From positions 4,285 through 68,284 of the forward strand of contig DASYAD010000209.1 in the NCBI GenBank assembly GCA_036501515.1: 64,000 nucleotides of DNA, in the 5' to 3' direction. Shown here piece by piece: positions 41,715 through 49,878 of this stretch. The stretch is from Trebonia sp036501515 (GTDB lineage Bacteria > Actinomycetota > Actinomycetes > Streptosporangiales > Streptosporangiaceae). A model generated the notes under the pieces. That model was not told where the DNA came from. It worked only from the letters and a program-made list of their open reading frames with translations, and ran no database searches. Numbering within the stretch: the first letter of the stretch is position 1; the number at the start of each line of letters is the position of its first letter. A program made the translations under genes and the position numbers.

Positions 41715-43280
41715 ATGCCGCCCACGCTGATCCGGCGTCTGCTGCTGGTGCCGCTGGTCGTCGTCATCGGCTGCGCGCTGGCCGCGCTGACTCCGCCCGT
41801 CGCCCTCCTCAGCTGGGCCTTCGGCTTGCTGCGGCGGCGTGACCGCGCGGGCCGGGTGCACCATTCGCGCCTGCTGCGGATGATCATCCTCGGGCTGGTC
41901 TGGGCGGCGGGGGAGACCACCGCGCTGACTGTCTTCCTCGGCCTGTGGATCGTCAGCGGTTTCGGTGGCCGGCTCGACACCGAGCCGTACCAGGCCAGGC
42001 AGTACGCGGTCGTGACCTGGTTCCTCAACCTGGTCTACCGCGTGGCGCTCCGCGCCTGCGCGCTGACCGTGACCGTGGCCGGCCCTGACGGCGAGGGCGG
42101 CCAGGGAAGCGCCGGCCAGGGGAACATCGGCGCGGGGAATACCGGCGCGGGGAACATGGGCGCGGGGAACATCGGCGCGGGGAACACCGGCGCAGGGAAC
42201 ATGGGCGCGGGGAACACCGGCGCGGGGAACACCGGCCAGGGGAGCGCCGGCCAGGAGACTAGCGACCCGGCGGTGGGGGCCCAGTCGCCGGAGGCGCAGA
42301 CGGCAGGAGCGCGGTCGCCAGGGACTCAGGCGGCGGGAGCGCAGTCGCCCCGAGCGCAGACGTCGGGGGCGCGGTCGCCCCGAGCGCAGACGTCGGGGGC
42401 GCAGTCGGTGGGGGCGGAGTCGTCGGGGGCGCCGTCGGTGGAGCCGGAGTCGCCGGGGGCGGAATCGCCGGCGGCGCCGTCGGTGGGGGCGCGGTCGCCG
42501 CGAGCGCAGTCGCCGGGGGCGCCGCAGACGGCGGGAGCGCAGCGGGAAGCCCGGTCGCCGTACGACCCGGCCGCGGGCGAGCCCGCCGACCGCCCGGTTA
42601 TCGTGCTCAGCCGTCACGCCGGGCCGGCCGACTCGCTGCTGCTGATCCACTACCTGCTCAGCGTCTGCCACCGTCGTCCGCGGGTCGTCTTGAAGGCCAC
42701 CTTGCAGCTCGACCCCACCGTGGACATCATGGCCAACCGGTTGCCCAACGCACTCCTCCACCGCAGCCCGAACACCGGGGTGAACGGCACCAGGCAGCGC
42801 ACTGAGCAGATCAGGCGGCTCGCGGCCGGGATGAGCGGCGGCAGCGCCCTGGTCATCTTCCCCGAAGGCGGCAACTGGACCCCGCAGCGCTGGCGGCGGG
42901 GCATCGAGCGGCTGCGCCGCCGCGGCCGCCCCGACCTGGCCGCGCGGGCGGCGGCGATGCCGAACCTGCTCCCGCCGCACGGCAGCGGCGCGCTCACCGC
43001 GATCGCGGCCTGCCCCGCCGCCGACGTGGTCTTCGTCGCTCACACCGGGCTCGACCGGCTCGTCAGCGTCCGCGACGTGTGGCGCAGCCTGCACAGCGAC
43101 CTGCACGTCAGCGCCCGCTGGTGGCTGGTCCCCGCGGCCAGCGTCCCCCGCACGGCCGGCCCCGAGGGCCAGCTCGGCTGGCTCTACGACTGGTGGGAGC
43201 GTATCGACGCCTGGATCACAGCGGAGAACCAGGCCGTCCCCGATCCCCGCCCGCCCGCCGACCTGCCGGCCGGAACCTGA
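41715..43280 (+). CDS. PlsC-type 1-acylglycerol-3-phosphate acyltransferase with repeat insertion
   Basis: 521 residues. N-terminal membrane segments (about 5-40 and 50-80), then the acyltransferase core split by an insertion. Residues about 130-290 are low complexity: G-A-G-N-T/M/I pentapeptides followed by Ser/Pro/Ala/Gln repeats. The core resumes at RPVIVLSRHAGPADSLLLIH (H-x4-D catalytic motif), then 'RVVLKATLQLDPTVDIMANRLPNALLHR' and VIFPEGGNWTP (F-P-E-G motif). Both catalytic motifs are downstream of the insert, so activity should survive. It acylates lysophosphatidic acid or a similar acceptor at the membrane. Confidence 0.85.
   Translation: MPPTLIRRLLLVPLVVVIGCALAALTPPVALLSWAFGLLRRRDRAGRVHHSRLLRMIILGLVWAAGETTALTVFLGLWIVSGFGGRLDTEPYQARQYAVVTWFLNLVYRVALRACALTVTVAGPDGEGGQGSAGQGNIGAGNTGAGNMGAGNIGAGNTGAGNMGAGNTGAGNTGQGSAGQETSDPAVGAQSPEAQTAGARSPGTQAAGAQSPRAQTSGARSPRAQTSGAQSVGAESSGAPSVEPESPGAESPAAPSVGARSPRAQSPGAPQTAGAQREARSPYDPAAGEPADRPVIVLSRHAGPADSLLLIHYLLSVCHRRPRVVLKATLQLDPTVDIMANRLPNALLHRSPNTGVNGTRQRTEQIRRLAAGMSGGSALVIFPEGGNWTPQRWRRGIERLRRRGRPDLAARAAAMPNLLPPHGSGALTAIAACPAADVVFVAHTGLDRLVSVRDVWRSLHSDLHVSARWWLVPAASVPRTAGPEGQLGWLYDWWERIDAWITAENQAVPDPRPPADLPAGT
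42101..42246 (+). repeat. 15-bp tandem repeat (G-A-G-N-x) inside the acyltransferase gene
   Basis: About eight copies of GGCGCGGGGAAC-NNN (NNN = ACC, ATG or ATC) encode G-A-G-N-T/M/I. Further 15- to 18-bp repeats of a different kind continue to about 42560. Confidence 0.9.
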
Positions 43281-43335
43281 ACCGCGCCGCCCGCCAGCCG
43301 ACCTGCCGGCCGGAACCTGAACCGCGCCGCCCGCC
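43258..43335. repeat. 38-bp exact duplication at the acyltransferase 3' end
   Basis: Copies at 43258-43295 and 43298-43335 (period 40) are identical. The first copy contains the stop codon, so the second is a non-coding echo and shows a recent local duplication. Confidence 0.9.
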
Positions 43336-43431
43336 CGTGTGGTCTTGGCGGCCGCCCGCGTCGCCGCCAGGGGATGCTGCGCGGGACCCTGTGACGTGTG
43401 CGACCCCGCCCAGAGCCCGCAGCGCTCTTAC

Positions 43432-43489
43432 ATTGGTAATTTTTTTCTAATTGGTAATTCGTATGTACTATGACACGAATTCTTACCAA
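43432..43489. promoter_or_regulatory. AT-rich repeat cluster, candidate operator/promoter
   Basis: ATTGGTAATT occurs twice (43432-43441, 43450-43459), and TTGGTAATTCGT (43451-43462) is mirrored by ACGAATTCTTACCAA (43475-43489), an inverted repeat with a three-base bulge. It is a sharp AT-rich island in high-GC DNA. Confidence 0.45.
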
Positions 43490-43595
43490 GATCTTCGCTC
43501 TGACCACTGGAAACGTGACAGGTGTGAGCGTCGTTGCCCGTGAGTCCGACGTGGACTGCGGCTGCGGCGCCAGCTGTGACCAACGTGACCTGTGA
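43470..43595 (+). CDS. Possible 41-residue Cys-rich peptide
   Basis: ATG 43470 opens MTRILTKIFALTTGNVTG and ends ESDVDCGCGASCDQRDL. The last third has three cysteines in C-G-C-G-A-S-C, recalling core regions of ribosomally made peptides, but no modifying enzyme gene is near. There is no Shine-Dalgarno sequence; translation would have to be leaderless. The ATG lies in the loop of the inverted repeat at 43451-43489. Could be chance. Confidence 0.3.
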   Translation: MTRILTKIFALTTGNVTGVSVVARESDVDCGCGASCDQRDL

Positions 43596-43703
43596 GTGCG
43601 GTGACGACCAGGCCGCCTGCGGCCGCCGCTGCCACGGTGCTGACGGGCGAGATGATGCCTGCGGCCAGCGTGGCGTGTGGTGCGCGGGCAGGGAGCGGGC
43701 TGG

Positions 43704-44072
43704 CTAGCGGCCGGGCGAGCAGTCTTGGACGTGCTCGTACCAGGCATCGCGGAGCTGGGCGAGCTCGGCTTCCCTGGCCCTGACTTTGTCCGCCCGCTCA
43801 ACCGCCCGGACTGCCATGAAGAACACCACCGCGAGCGACCCCAGCATGCACAGCCACAGCACCCAGTGGCCGCCTTGGTAGGCGTAGGCGTTGCTGATCA
43901 GCCCGACGCCGAACAGTGCGCCGCCCAGGGCCCACCACACCGGCGTCAGCGGATTACCACGGCTGGCCCGTTCCATTTCCATTTCCAGGCGCGCGTGGAA
44001 CTCACCCCAGGAATCCGCCTCTTCCGGCCGGGGAGGCGGGACAGCCGTACGCCCCATGGTCATCGCCTTCAT
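43704..44072 (-). CDS. Small two-helix membrane protein
   Basis: 122 residues from ATG 44072 (an ATG two codons later is equally possible). Charged N-terminal 45 residues, two membrane segments (PVWWALGGALFGVGLISNAYAY and HWVLWLCMLGSLAVVFFMAV, about 45-65 and 72-92), then a charged helix 'RADKVRAREAELAQLRDAWYEH'. Not recognised; similar small actinobacterial membrane proteins are common. Confidence 0.6.
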   Translation of the reverse strand: MKAMTMGRTAVPPPRPEEADSWGEFHARLEMEMERASRGNPLTPVWWALGGALFGVGLISNAYAYQGGHWVLWLCMLGSLAVVFFMAVRAVERADKVRAREAELAQLRDAWYEHVQDCSPGR

Positions 44073-44124
44073 TCCGCGACGAGACGACGATAGTCGAACC
44101 TTTTCGCCCCGCCGGTCGGCCCGT

Positions 44125-44286
44125 CGTTCCAGCGGTCTGACAGTCCAGCGGTCCAGCGGTCCAGCGGTCCGTCGGTCCAGCGGTCCGTCGGACTAGCGGT
44201 CCGGTGGTCCGGCAGTCCACAGGTCCGTAGGCCCGGTGTTCTGGCAGTCCGTCGGTCTGGCAGCCCGGGTGGTCTGGCAGTCCGGC
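44125..44286. repeat. Degenerate short tandem repeats in intergenic DNA
   Basis: CAGCGGTC and GGTCCAGC/GGTCCGTC words repeat many times in head-to-tail order, drifting to GGTCTGGCAG near the end. No frame suggests coding. The 44073-44530 gap holds these repeats and the HTH scrap below. Confidence 0.75.
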
Positions 44287-44379
44287 GACAGCGGGCGGAA
44301 ACGGTTCGTGGAGGTAATCGTAAGCCGGCGGGCGGCCCCGCGCCAGGGTCAGCGCCCCCGCGAACACCAGGTCGGTCCG

Positions 44380-44437
44380 CCCGGCCGCGGGCTGCGGCGT
44401 ACAGGATGGACCGGCTGACGCCCAGGCTCCTGGCCAC
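44380..44437 (-). pseudogene. Possible resolvase/recombinase HTH remnant
   Basis: On the minus strand the string VARSLGVSRSILYAA strongly resembles the C-terminal helix-turn-helix of serine recombinases (A-R-x-L-G-V-S-R-S/T-x-L-Y). Only this scrap is left; no catalytic domain follows upstream, and the frame runs into the repeat region. Confidence 0.3.
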
Positions 44438-44530
44438 CCCGGGACAGCCGCGCGGAATGCGGCGGGCCTGGGAGTGCCACTACGAGCTGCGGGCCCCAGT
44501 GAGCGCCTGATGCCGCGTGACCACGTCGCG

Positions 44531-46279
44531 TTACTTCAGCAGCAGGTAGACAAGCGACCCGAGCCCGGCGATCAGGCAGTAGATGCCGAACGGGCTGAGC
44601 GACTTATCTTCGCTGAAGTACTTGGTCAGGAACCGGATCGACAGGTAGGCCCCGACCCCGGAGATCAGCGAGCCGACCAGGATCGGCCCGTGGATGCCGG
44701 CACTCAGCGGGCCCGTCAGGTCCTTCGCCTTGAGCGCGCCCGCCGCCAGGATCACGGGCGCGGACAGCAGGAAGGAGAACCGCACCGCGTCCTCGCGTCG
44801 CAGCCCGCGCCCCATCCCGGCCACCGTGACGATGCCGTCGCGGCTGATGCCGGGCAGCAGGGCGAGGATCTGCGCCGACCCGACCAGAACGGCCCGCTTG
44901 TAGCCCATGGTGGACAGCCGCCCGTCGGCGGCCACCGCCGGGTCGGCGGCCGGGGTGCCCCCGGGGCCGGCCGGACGGCCGTCATCCTGCCCGCCGCCGG
45001 GGCCGCGGCCGGCCGTGTGGCCGCCGTTGTAACCGCCGTGCCCGCCGCCTGGGGCGCCGGCGTGACCGCCCCGCCCGGCTGTGTGGCCGCCGCTGTATCC
45101 GCCGTGCCCGCCGCCAGGCGCGCCGGCGTGCGCGCCCCGTCCGGCCGGCGGCTGCTGCTGGTACTGCGGTCCGCGGGGATCGCGCGGGTCGCCCACGGGC
45201 GGCTGGCCGGGCGCGGGCTGACCGGCCCGCGGGTCGCGGCCATACTGCCCTTGGCCGTACTGCTCTTGCCCGTACTGCTCTTGCCCGTACTGGCCCTGCC
45301 CGTACTGGCCCTGCCCGTGCTGGCCCCGGCCCTGGCCGTACTGTCCCTGGCCGTACTGTCCGCCGTACTGTCCCTGGCCCGGCTGTCCGGGCCGCCCCTG
45401 CGGCCCTTCTTGCCCGGGCGGCCCGTACTGCCCGGCCGCCCCGTACTGCGCCTGCGGATATCCGGGCTGCTGCCCATGCGGGTAGCCAGGCCGCGGTGCC
45501 TGCGGATATCCCGGCTGCCCTTGCGGGTAGCCAGGCTGCCGTCCGTACTCTTCCGGCTGGCCTTCGGGCCGGCCCTCCGGGCGCTGTGCGTTCCCGCGCT
45601 GCTCCTGCTGCCCCTCGTTGTCCTGCCCGTACCGGGGGTCGGATCCCTGCCACTGCTGCTGCTGGGGCTGCTGGGTGTAGCCCGCGGGTCCTGGCCCGCC
45701 GTGCCTGCCGCCGGCCCGGCCGGGACCGCCCGCCCACCCGGGCGCTCCGCCGGCCCGGCCGGCACCGCCCGCCCCGCCCGCCATGGCCGGCGCCGCCGCG
45801 GCCGCGCGCGCGGCGTCCCGTGACCGGCGCATCCGCTCGCTGACCAGCAGGATGACCCCGTTAATGGCCAGGAAAAGCGCGGCCAGCTCCGGCTTGGCGA
45901 ACACGCTGACGAACACCTTCTGCAGCGACGCCCCCACGATGCCGACCGGGATCGTCGCCAGGATGATCATCCACGCCAGGCGCTCGTCGGGGGTGGTCGC
46001 CGACCGCTTGCGGAGCGATGAGAAGAACCCGCGCACGATGCGCAGCCAGTCCCGCCAGAAGTAAGCGATCATCGCGATCGCGGTCGCCACGTGCAGCCCG
46101 ACGATGAACGCGAGGTAGGGCGAATTCGGCGCGGACACGTTGAGGGCGTTCGCCCAGCTCCCGCCGATCAGCGCCGGTATCAGCACGTTGTGCCCGAGGC
46201 TGGAGACCGGGAAAAGCTCGGTCACGCCCTGGATAAGGCCGGTGACAACCGCCTCGAGATATGTCAGGTGGGATGACAT
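44531..46279 (-). CDS. uppP: Undecaprenyl-diphosphatase UppP with giant low-complexity loop
   Basis: 582 residues from ATG 46279; the usual size is about 275. Membrane core at both ends: VVTGLIQGVTELFPVSSLGHN (Q-G-x-T-E-F-P-x-S-S motif, about 10-30) and LLPGISRDGIVTVAGMGRG (P-G-x-S-R motif, about 495), with further helices to the C-terminus. Between them, residues about 170-460 are a Gly/Gln/Tyr/Pro-rich insertion (repeated G-Q-G-Q-Y, P-G-Y-P-Q, H-A-G-A-P-G-G-G-H-G-G-Y). Both catalytic motifs are intact, so it should still recycle the undecaprenyl carrier lipid for wall synthesis. The insert follows SERMRRSRDAAR, a cytoplasmic loop. Confidence 0.9.
   Translation of the reverse strand: MSSHLTYLEAVVTGLIQGVTELFPVSSLGHNVLIPALIGGSWANALNVSAPNSPYLAFIVGLHVATAIAMIAYFWRDWLRIVRGFFSSLRKRSATTPDERLAWMIILATIPVGIVGASLQKVFVSVFAKPELAALFLAINGVILLVSERMRRSRDAARAAAAAPAMAGGAGGAGRAGGAPGWAGGPGRAGGRHGGPGPAGYTQQPQQQQWQGSDPRYGQDNEGQQEQRGNAQRPEGRPEGQPEEYGRQPGYPQGQPGYPQAPRPGYPHGQQPGYPQAQYGAAGQYGPPGQEGPQGRPGQPGQGQYGGQYGQGQYGQGRGQHGQGQYGQGQYGQEQYGQEQYGQGQYGRDPRAGQPAPGQPPVGDPRDPRGPQYQQQPPAGRGAHAGAPGGGHGGYSGGHTAGRGGHAGAPGGGHGGYNGGHTAGRGPGGGQDDGRPAGPGGTPAADPAVAADGRLSTMGYKRAVLVGSAQILALLPGISRDGIVTVAGMGRGLRREDAVRFSFLLSAPVILAAGALKAKDLTGPLSAGIHGPILVGSLISGVGAYLSIRFLTKYFSEDKSLSPFGIYCLIAGLGSLVYLLLK
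45240..45390 (-). repeat. 15-bp tandem repeats in the uppP insert
   Basis: Repeated (plus strand) CTTGCCCGTACTGCT / CCTGCCCGTACTGGC units encode Q-Y-G-Q-E/G. Strongly conserved between copies, in frame. Confidence 0.85.
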
Positions 46280-46458
46280 CGGCGCCTTCCTCTTGCTCGG
46301 GTCTTCTGGCCAAAGCTGACAACCATCGCGGTACCGAACGGGTGCGGCCTGCTCCGGCCCGTCACGCGCCCGCCGTCCGGCGTGGCCGACGAGCGAACAG
46401 ACTATCCGCCCCGGGTTCTGTCTCGTGGCCAACTGGCTGGCGTGACGCCCGTGGCGAG

Positions 46459-46481
46459 GTAGAATTTCTACAGACTCGTAG
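46459..46481. promoter_or_regulatory. Palindromes before blaI-like gene (candidate BlaI operator)
   Basis: GTAGAA-T-TTCTAC (46459-46471, perfect) overlaps CTAC-AGACTC-GTAG (46468-46481). BlaI/MecI repressors bind T-A-C-A/G-T-A-G-rich dyads. The site is 34 bp before the start, where autoregulation would act. Confidence 0.5.
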
Positions 46482-46514
46482 ATGTTATTCGACGCAAGGA
46501 GTGGGTGGCACCCG

Positions 46515-46964
46515 ATGCCGGACGGACCTGACCCAGGCGGCGCCGACGGGGCCGCGCACAGCCGCCGCCCGCCGGGCGAGCTGGAGGCCGCGGTCCTGCG
46601 GGAACTCCAGCGGGCCGGCGAGCCGTTGTCGCCCGGCGAGGTCAGGGAGCGGATCGGCGGCAGCCTGGCTTACACGACGGTGGTAACCATTCTCTCCCGG
46701 CTGCACGTCAAGGGTCTGCTCAGCCGCCACAAGAGCGGGCGTGTCTACCGCTACGCCCCGGTCGCCGACCAGCCCGGTCTCGCCGCCCGCCGGATGGCCC
46801 GGGTGCTCGACGAAGAGGCTGACCGTGAGGCCGTTCTCGCGCGCTTCGTCTCCTCGTTGTCCGGCCGTGACGAGGAACTGCTGCGCAAGATGCTGGCCGC
46901 CCCCGAACTGGCCGACGCCGCCCCGGCCGGCTCGCTGCCCGCCGACCCGGAGCCCGGAGAGTAA
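46515..46964 (+). CDS. BlaI/MecI/CopY family repressor
   Basis: 149 residues from ATG 46515, with AAGGAG 13 bases upstream; an in-frame ATG at 46482 would add 11 residues. Winged helix: 'LEAAVLRELQRAGEPLSPGEVRERIGGSLAYTTVVTILSRLHVKGLLSRHKSGRVYRYAPV' (about 20-85), followed by the dimerisation region ending in 'FVSSLSGRDEELLRKML'. It probably represses itself and the M56 gene 26 bp downstream; relatives are inactivated by proteolysis. Confidence 0.92.
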   Translation: MPDGPDPGGADGAAHSRRPPGELEAAVLRELQRAGEPLSPGEVRERIGGSLAYTTVVTILSRLHVKGLLSRHKSGRVYRYAPVADQPGLAARRMARVLDEEADREAVLARFVSSLSGRDEELLRKMLAAPELADAAPAGSLPADPEPGE

Positions 46965-46989
46965 CCGCGATGGCGCCACGGAGCCGGTC

Positions 46990-47961
46990 ATGCACGTAGC
47001 GGTGTACATCCCGCTGCTCGTCCCGGCGCTGGCGGCGCTGGCGGCGCGGCCGCTCGCGGCGCGGCTGCCGCCGGCCGCGGCGGCGTGGCTGCTGACCGTG
47101 AGCGCGCTCGCGCTGGCGGCCGCGTCGAGCGCGGTGCTCGGCGTGCTGGCGCTGTCCGCGGCCGTCAGGATCGGTTTCGTCGAGGCGGCCGGGCACCTGT
47201 CGGGAACGGTGATCAGCCGTGCGGACGCGGTGTCCGTCCCGGTCGCCGCCGTCGCGGGCGCCCTGCTCGCGGTGGCCGCCGTGGCCGCCGGCCGGGCGCT
47301 GGCCCGGCGGGTCGCGGCGATCGCGGCCGCGTACCGGCGCGCGAGGGCGCTCCCGGGAACCAGTCAGGTCGTGGTCACCGAGGACGCCGCCGCCGATGCC
47401 TACACACTCCCCGGCCTGCCCTCCCGGGTGGTGATCACCCAGGGCATGCTGCGGGCCCTGGCCGGCCGGGAACGGGCCGTGCTGCTGGCCCACGAGCGGG
47501 CGCACGCCGGCGGCGCCCATTACCTGTTCACGTCGGCCGCGCGGCTCGCCGCGGCCGCGAACCCGCTGCTACGGCCCGTCGCGGCGGAGGTGGGCTACGT
47601 CGTTGAGCGCTGGGCGGACGAGCGCGCGGCAGCGGAGACGGGCGACCGGGCACTCACCGCCCGCGCCATCGCCCGGGCCGCGCTCGCGGCCTCCGCCCGG
47701 CCGCCCGCCGCCGCTGCCCGGCGGCCGGCGCATGAAGCCGGGCTCACCGCGCTCGGCATCGCGGGCTTCACCGGACCAGGGCCGCACCGGGCCGGCCAGG
47801 TCCCGCGCCGCGTCGCCGCCTTGCTCGCCCCGGCCCCTGGACTGCCGCCGCTGCTGGTCGCCGCGGCCGTGGCGCTGGTGGCGGTCTCGGCCGCCGCTGC
47901 CCTCGGCGCGGCGCTTGACCTGCACCAGCTCATCGAGCTGGCCCAGGGGCAGGCCGGCTGA
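46990..47961 (+). CDS. M56 (BlaR1-like) membrane metallopeptidase
   Basis: 323 residues with about four membrane segments. Zinc site LLAHERAHAGG (His168, Glu169, His172; H-E-x-x-H) and 'ERWADERAAAETGDR' (third ligand region). No penicillin-sensing domain follows, so it is the short M56 form common beside BlaI in actinobacteria. It likely senses an envelope signal and triggers BlaI cleavage. Confidence 0.9.
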   Translation: MHVAVYIPLLVPALAALAARPLAARLPPAAAAWLLTVSALALAAASSAVLGVLALSAAVRIGFVEAAGHLSGTVISRADAVSVPVAAVAGALLAVAAVAAGRALARRVAAIAAAYRRARALPGTSQVVVTEDAAADAYTLPGLPSRVVITQGMLRALAGRERAVLLAHERAHAGGAHYLFTSAARLAAAANPLLRPVAAEVGYVVERWADERAAAETGDRALTARAIARAALAASARPPAAAARRPAHEAGLTALGIAGFTGPGPHRAGQVPRRVAALLAPAPGLPPLLVAAAVALVAVSAAAALGAALDLHQLIELAQGQAG

Positions 47962-48098
47962 CGGGACGCGGCCCGCCGGCGACTGTGCGGTTGATGGTAC
48001 TTTCGCCTCAGCTTTTTTTGTTCCGCTGCCCATAGACACCACCCGGTGCCGAGCGACAATCGCGGAAGACAGCCTCACCGGGGCCGGAGGTTACGAAG

Positions 48099-49796
48099 AT
48101 GCCGATGCCCACCGCGCTGGAAATCGCCCGACAGGCCACGCTGAAACCGATCAACGAGATCGCCGACGAAATCGGCATACCGCCGTGGCTGACCGAGCGG
48201 CACGGCGACCACGTCGCGAAGATCGACTTGGCGGCGATCGATGAGCTGCGAGACCGCCCGAAGGCCAAGTACGTCGTCGTCACTGCCATCACGCCGACCC
48301 CGCTCGGCGAGGGCAAGACGACCACGACGATCGGTCTGGGGCAGGCCTTCCACCACATCGGCAAGCGGGCCACGATCGCGATCCGTCAGGCATCCATGGG
48401 TCCCACGTTCGGCATCAAGGGCGGTGCAGCGGGGGGTGGCTACTCGCAGGCGGTCCCGTTCGAGCTGCTGAACCTGCACCTGACTGGCGACATGCACGCG
48501 GTCACGGCCGCGCACAACCAGATCGCCGCGATGCTGGACAACAGCCTTTACCTAGGCAACGAATTCGGCCTCGACCTGAACCAGATCACCTGGAAACGCG
48601 TGATCGACGTGAACGACCGGGCGCTGCGCAACATCGTGACCGGGCTCGGCGCCGCGGGCGACGGAGTGCCACGGCAGACGGGTTTCGACATCACCGCCGC
48701 CTCGGAGGTCATGGCCGTGCTGGCCCTGTCCACCAGCCTCGGCGACCTGCGCGCGCGGCTCGGCCGCATCGTCGTCGGCTACACCAGGTCCGGTGACCCG
48801 GTCACGGCGGAGCAGCTGAAGGCGGCCGGCGCCGCGGCCGTCATCATGCGCGAGGCGCTCAAGCCGAACCTGCTCCAGACGCTGGAGAACACCCCGGTCT
48901 TCGTGCACGCGGGCCCGTTCGGCAACATCGCGCACGGCAACTCGAGCGTCGTCGCCGACCTCATCGGCATCCGCACCGGCGACTACCTGGTCACCGAGGC
49001 GGGTTTCGGCGCTGACATGGGCGCCGAGCGGTTCTTTAACATCAAGTGCCGCGTGTCAGGGCTGCGGCCCGACGCGGCCGTGGTCGTCGCCACCGTCCGC
49101 GCGCTCAAGACCCACTCAGGCAAGTACCGCGTGGTAGCCGGCCGTCCGCTGCCAGACGACATACTCGAGGAGAACCCGGACGACGTGCTGGCCGGGGCGG
49201 CCAACCTGCGCAAGCAGCTGGAGAACATCCGCGCGCACGGAGTGGAGCCGGTCGTCGCGATCAACGCGATGCCGTCCGACTTCGCCTCCGAGCAAGCCGC
49301 CATTCGCGAAGTGGCCGCGTCAATGGGCGTACGCTCCGCCGTCGCCACCCACTTCACCGACGGCGGCCGCGGCGCGGCCGAGCTGGCCGAGGCGGTGGCC
49401 GAGGCGGCGGACAAGCCGAACAGCTTTCACTTCCTTTATCCCGCGGAGGCGACGCTCAGGGAGAAGATCGAAGCCGTCGCGACCAGGATCTACGGGGCCG
49501 ACGGTGTCGACTACACCCCGGTGGCGAGCAGGCAGCTCGACGGCTACGAGAAGAACGGCTTCGGCGGCCTGCCGGTCTGCATCGCCAAGACCCAGTACAG
49601 CCTGTCGCACGACGCCAGCCTGAAGGGCGCGCCGTCGGGCTTCCGCCTCCCGGTCCGCGAGGTCAGGGCCAGCGTCGGGGCCGGCTTCGTGTACCCGATC
49701 TGCGGCGACATGCGCACCATGCCCGGCCTGTCGAGGCAGCCCGCCGCGATGAGCATCGACCTCGACGAGAACGGCGACATCGTCGGCCTCTACTGA
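48099..49796 (+). CDS. fhs: Formate-tetrahydrofolate ligase
   Basis: 565 residues, full length. It makes 10-formyl-THF from formate, THF and ATP. Signatures: AITPTPLGEGKTTTTIGLGQA (ATP loop, about 60-80), RQASMGPTFGIKGGAAGGGYSQ (about 90-112), 'DLTGDMHA' equivalent HLTGDMHAVTAAHN, and FGADMGAERFFNIKC. Start ATG 48099 is preceded by CCGGAGG. Single-gene unit, closed by a clear hairpin at 49825. Confidence 0.97.
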   Translation: MPMPTALEIARQATLKPINEIADEIGIPPWLTERHGDHVAKIDLAAIDELRDRPKAKYVVVTAITPTPLGEGKTTTTIGLGQAFHHIGKRATIAIRQASMGPTFGIKGGAAGGGYSQAVPFELLNLHLTGDMHAVTAAHNQIAAMLDNSLYLGNEFGLDLNQITWKRVIDVNDRALRNIVTGLGAAGDGVPRQTGFDITAASEVMAVLALSTSLGDLRARLGRIVVGYTRSGDPVTAEQLKAAGAAAVIMREALKPNLLQTLENTPVFVHAGPFGNIAHGNSSVVADLIGIRTGDYLVTEAGFGADMGAERFFNIKCRVSGLRPDAAVVVATVRALKTHSGKYRVVAGRPLPDDILEENPDDVLAGAANLRKQLENIRAHGVEPVVAINAMPSDFASEQAAIREVAASMGVRSAVATHFTDGGRGAAELAEAVAEAADKPNSFHFLYPAEATLREKIEAVATRIYGADGVDYTPVASRQLDGYEKNGFGGLPVCIAKTQYSLSHDASLKGAPSGFRLPVREVRASVGAGFVYPICGDMRTMPGLSRQPAAMSIDLDENGDIVGLY

Positions 49797-49824
49797 CGCC
49801 GCCGGGCGGCGGCCGGCGGTGCTC

Positions 49825-49843
49825 CGTCAGGCCTGCCCTGACG
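49825..49843. terminator. Hairpin terminator after fhs
   Basis: CGTCAGG-CCTGC-CCTGACG, perfect seven-base arms, 28 bases after the fhs stop and 35 before the convergent DUF4352 gene end, so it can serve both. Confidence 0.65.
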
Positions 49844-49878
49844 AGGCGCCGCCGCGCCGCCGGTACGGGGCACGCCGC

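Noticed and set aside
43592..43783. 63-residue plus-strand ORF after the Cys-rich peptide
   Set aside because: Ala/Arg-rich, overlaps the membrane protein gene on the other strand, no ribosome site.
45240..45390. CRISPR-like array
   Set aside because: Repeats are contiguous, 15 bp, without spacers and in frame with uppP.
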